Source: Typha latifolia (Eukaryota > Streptophyta > Magnoliopsida > Poales > Typhaceae). From it: a stretch of DNA of 64,000 nt. This document shows positions 61,471 to 64,000 of the stretch, piece by piece. Within the stretch, counting starts at the first letter, position 1, and every line of letters starts with the position of its first letter. Both the position numbers and the translations under genes were made by a program. The DNA lies in assembly GCA_019914945.1 (NCBI GenBank), contig CM034104.1, forward strand, positions 13,876,046-13,940,045, written 5' to 3'. A model generated the notes under the pieces. The model saw only the letters and a program-made list of their open reading frames with translations, searched no databases and was not told the DNA's origin.

Positions 61471-62141
61471 TCCTTTACCCTTTGTATGCACTCTTGTATT
61501 TTGGTACCCATTTTACAAAATTTTCCATAATCTATTCTTTTTTTATGAGATACAAGTCTCAGGTCATTGTGATCAGTATATGAGATGAGGTTCCCTCTGT
61601 AATTCAATGAATGGTTCGCAAAGCTATGTAAATGTTCCTCATATTTTATATTATCCTCTTTCACAGTAAGCATTGTTCGATAAGGTTCCCTTTGTGATTC
61701 AATGAATGGTTTGCAAAGCTCTGTAAAATTTCCTTCATATTATATATTATCCTCTTTCACAGCAAGCATTGCACTGAAGCATCTCGGAAACAAAAGCAGG
61801 GTTGATTTGTCATTCTTATTTTGTGCATGTAACCAGAGAAAATCACATTAGTATCTGAAAACATGACAGAATATAACTTCCAAGGCCTTCACACAGAGCA
61901 GTGTACATAGGCAACATAAATGCATTTGGATTTTCATGTTTTAACAGCAGCTAATCGCTCTTTTCATTTTTGCCGTAACACAGAAATATAAATATCCATT
62001 TTTTCAGTCAAGCACACCTGAGCACAAGGTTCCATGATGCAGTATGGGCATATATACTTATAGTATATGTCAGGATATGCATCCAAATCACCCTTGTGCA
62101 TTCTAGTAATTAGTACCTGAATGAAGAGCCATACCCAAGAT
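61471..62141. other. Convergent 3' region of MON1 and the NOSIP-like gene
   Basis: Two stop codons face each other 671 bases apart, so this stretch holds both 3' UTRs. The only structure I see is the tandem repeat listed separately. Confidence 0.5.
61589..61771. repeat. 95-bp imperfect tandem duplication
   Basis: The unit begins GGTTCCCTCTGTAATTCAAT at 61589 and again, with a few changes, at 61684. Both copies end in CTCTTTCACAG(T/C)AAGCATTG. The copies look about 85-90 percent alike by eye and lie in the 3' flank of MON1. Confidence 0.9.
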
Positions 62142-62817
62142 TCATGTCTTGGTAGCTGGCCTCACCAATCCCAGTCCAGTACCACTCCCCAAATGTTTGA
62201 AATCAGTGGCCTCCAAATGGTTGTCATGTCCAGCAAATCCAGTACCTCCTTTCTCCAAGGGAACTAAATTCCGCTCCTTGCATGCCTTATTGCATGCCAA
62301 ACAAACCTTGTCTGTAGCTACAAACTTATCAGAACACTTCTTGCAGAAAACGTGACCGCAGGTGCTTATAACCACAAGCGATAGTGTGTTTGTAAGGGTA
62401 ACCTTGCAGCTGGGGCATATATAGTTGGTCTCAAGAGACTTGGGTTTTTTTTGGTTGCTACTGTCTTCAGTGAAGTAGATTGGAAAGAGGGTTTTTAGCT
62501 TGAGCTTCTCATTTCCTTCCGGACAAGTTGTTTCTGTGGATGGAGCATCTACTTTAGCAGGTGCTTCAGGGGTAGCTGATGGAAGCCAAAATGCTTTCAT
62601 GTTGCGAAGGGCTTCCTCTTCATAGGAAGTTACCTTTACACTGTTTGCTCCATGAAAATTATTCTTGTCATGCATGCTACTCCGATCATGGTACTGGGGA
62701 ATAGCTCCATGGTTCTGCTGATCGAAAGCATCTAACTCTCGAGCTTTTTGCACAATGAACTTTTCTTCTTCCTCCTCTCTCTCTTGCTTTTGTTGAGCAG
62801 CATGGGCAGCAAGCTTC
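62142..62817 (-). CDS. NOSIP/CSU1-type E3 ubiquitin ligase, last exon, gene cut by right edge
   Basis: The exon begins after the acceptor ATCACAG at 62818 and reads KLAAHAAQQKQEREEEEE, a block typical of NOSIP (nitric oxide synthase-interacting protein) homologues, just after their N-terminal U-box half. It continues with FIVQKARELDAFDQQNHGAI, EALRNMKAFWLPSATPEAP and a C-terminal zinc-binding RING/U-box half: CPSC, then STCGHVFCKKCSDKF and CLACNKAC. The end is SGTGLGLVRPATKT. The Arabidopsis homologue CSU1 is a RING E3 ligase acting on COP1; that role is inferred here. The upstream exons, with the first RING/U-box half, lie beyond the window, at least 1.18 kb of intron away. Confidence 0.9.
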
Positions 62818-64000
62818 CTGTGATATCAAGAAAACAGACTATGTAAACAGAATAATAGGAAGGCAACTAGATTATAGTCTGTTATAAGCCAAAAACCAAC
62901 AATATCAAGCACTTAGAAAAAAAGAAATTGAGCTCCTGCATGGTCCAAATTGAAGAAAATAAAATTGATACAACAAATCATTTTCCTGTATTCCCAAATT
63001 TCCCCCAAAATGTCATGTCCTCTAGACCAAGGATTATCATGCCACCTATGGTACCACATTTGTTCATTGACAGTGTTGTGTCGACTGCAGTGGCATTTCA
63101 TGCTCCAGTACCATGCCTTGCTCGAAGACTGGCATCATGTCAACCGTAAGATAAGCTAACACAACATGGGGAATATGCAATTCATATATAGTGAAGGCAC
63201 AATTAAGGTGAAAGAAAATCCAGGCACCAAAATTAATGCTAGGGGCACAAGAAACTAAAATAGCACCTTGACAAAAGGAAGAACGGATGAAATTCTAAGA
63301 GAAATTCTTGTGCCACATCCAATGACATGAGATATATGCAAATAATTATAAATCCACAAGGGAAATTGCAGCACTCAAAAAACCTACACAAAACACTAAA
63401 AAAAGAGAAGTTTAACTATGCTCTTTGGAGAATAAGTAAAACATCTTTGACAATGCTAAGGTTCACTTCCACATGGTCTCATATATGAATCACCCCTAGT
63501 TGATAATGGCTAAGCTTCATGCCAAGATCACCACATCGATCAAAAGAAGCTCTTAATTTCGCATGCACTGATTGTATGTAGAATTACTAAGACACAAGGA
63601 CTATATAGAGAGACCAAAAAATAAAAGATTTTTGCTATGAAGTTGATAAGAAACACCTCCAATAATAAAATAAATTTTTTGCAAAGTCTTCTAGCTTCAT
63701 AGCAACATCAATTTACAGGGGAATGGTATGCATTGTCATTTTCTCCAAATTAGGTATGTATAAATTATAAAAGAAGATAAGCAAGAAAATATTGGCAAAA
63801 CACAGAATCCTGATAATTTAATTAAACTTGAGAGTCACTTGTGTTTTCCAAAAAGGAAGAAAATAGCATGAGTAAAGCATATGTATTGGATGAACTATCA
63901 CCTGTGATAGATTAACATATTATCAATACAAAGTGTCCTAACGTGTAATAACAAGTTAGAATCTTGCAAAATTGTTCATCTAAATAGAAGGAAATACAAT
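62818..64000 (-). other. Intron of the NOSIP/CSU1-type gene
   Basis: I searched this stretch for the conserved upstream block of the family and found no matching exon, so I take it as intron running off the window. The sequence is AT-rich and its ORFs are short. Confidence 0.6.

Noticed and set aside
1..64000. CRISPR array, phage, operon or bacterial-type system
   Set aside because: No regularly spaced repeats, no uninterrupted gene strings and no bacterial gene families; all genes are spliced or plant-type.

Overview
This window is nuclear DNA of a flowering plant. The coding sequence is cut into many exons with GT..AG introns, the introns and spacers are AT-rich, and microsatellites are common. 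There are two eukaryotic-type tRNA genes and only plant gene families. The RPL35 and ABCB20-like proteins look monocot-like to me, but that is an impression and not a proof. I re-derived exon borders by hand from splice consensus, reading phase and remembered family sequences. In every gene complete in the window the exons sum to an intact frame.

Left part (1-19 kb). The window opens with the 5' part of a CFAP298-like gene (minus, cut by the left edge). A PGG/ankyrin membrane protein of the ITN1 type follows (minus, 1595-5393), then a pectate-lyase-like protein without a signal peptide (plus, 6241-9026) and ribosomal protein L35 (plus, 10341-12192). Next come a tail-to-tail pair of tRNA genes, Glu-CUC and Arg-UCG, and a TRM/DUF4378 protein (minus, 13283-18835).

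Middle part (19-42 kb). A gene-poor stretch leads to an M50B-like membrane metalloprotease gene with nine exons (minus, 24021-26045). After it come SLOW GREEN 1 (minus, 28967-29902) and a 90-residue plant-protein-1589 gene of the RPGE/BPG4 type (minus, 30394-30864). An AT-rich spacer with transposon-like inverted repeats separates these from the phosphatase MKP1 (plus, 34151-38656). A doubtful ORF with a 21-residue repeat lies at 39676-40197.

Right part (42-64 kb). The window continues with an ABCB20/ABCB6-type full ABC transporter (plus, 42104-49265), the thylakoid-lumen PsbP-like protein PPL1 (minus, 50190-53085), the Rab7-GEF subunit MON1 (plus, 53912-61470) and the last exon of a NOSIP/CSU1-type E3 ligase (minus, cut by the right edge). 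PPL1 and MON1 start head to head across about 0.8 kb.

The genes do not form one pathway. Three serve chloroplasts (SG1, PPL1 and, by inference, the RPGE/BPG4-like gene). Six of them resemble, in the same order, loci I remember from Arabidopsis chromosome 3 between At3g55140 and At3g55330, so the layout looks like an old conserved block. I found no CRISPR array, phage, operon or clearly new multi-gene system. The most unusual points are a cilium-type gene in a flowering plant, a 31-bp inverted repeat across its first splice site, a GC-AG intron, a start codon separated by an intron from the rest of RPL35, and several uncatalogued MITE-like elements.
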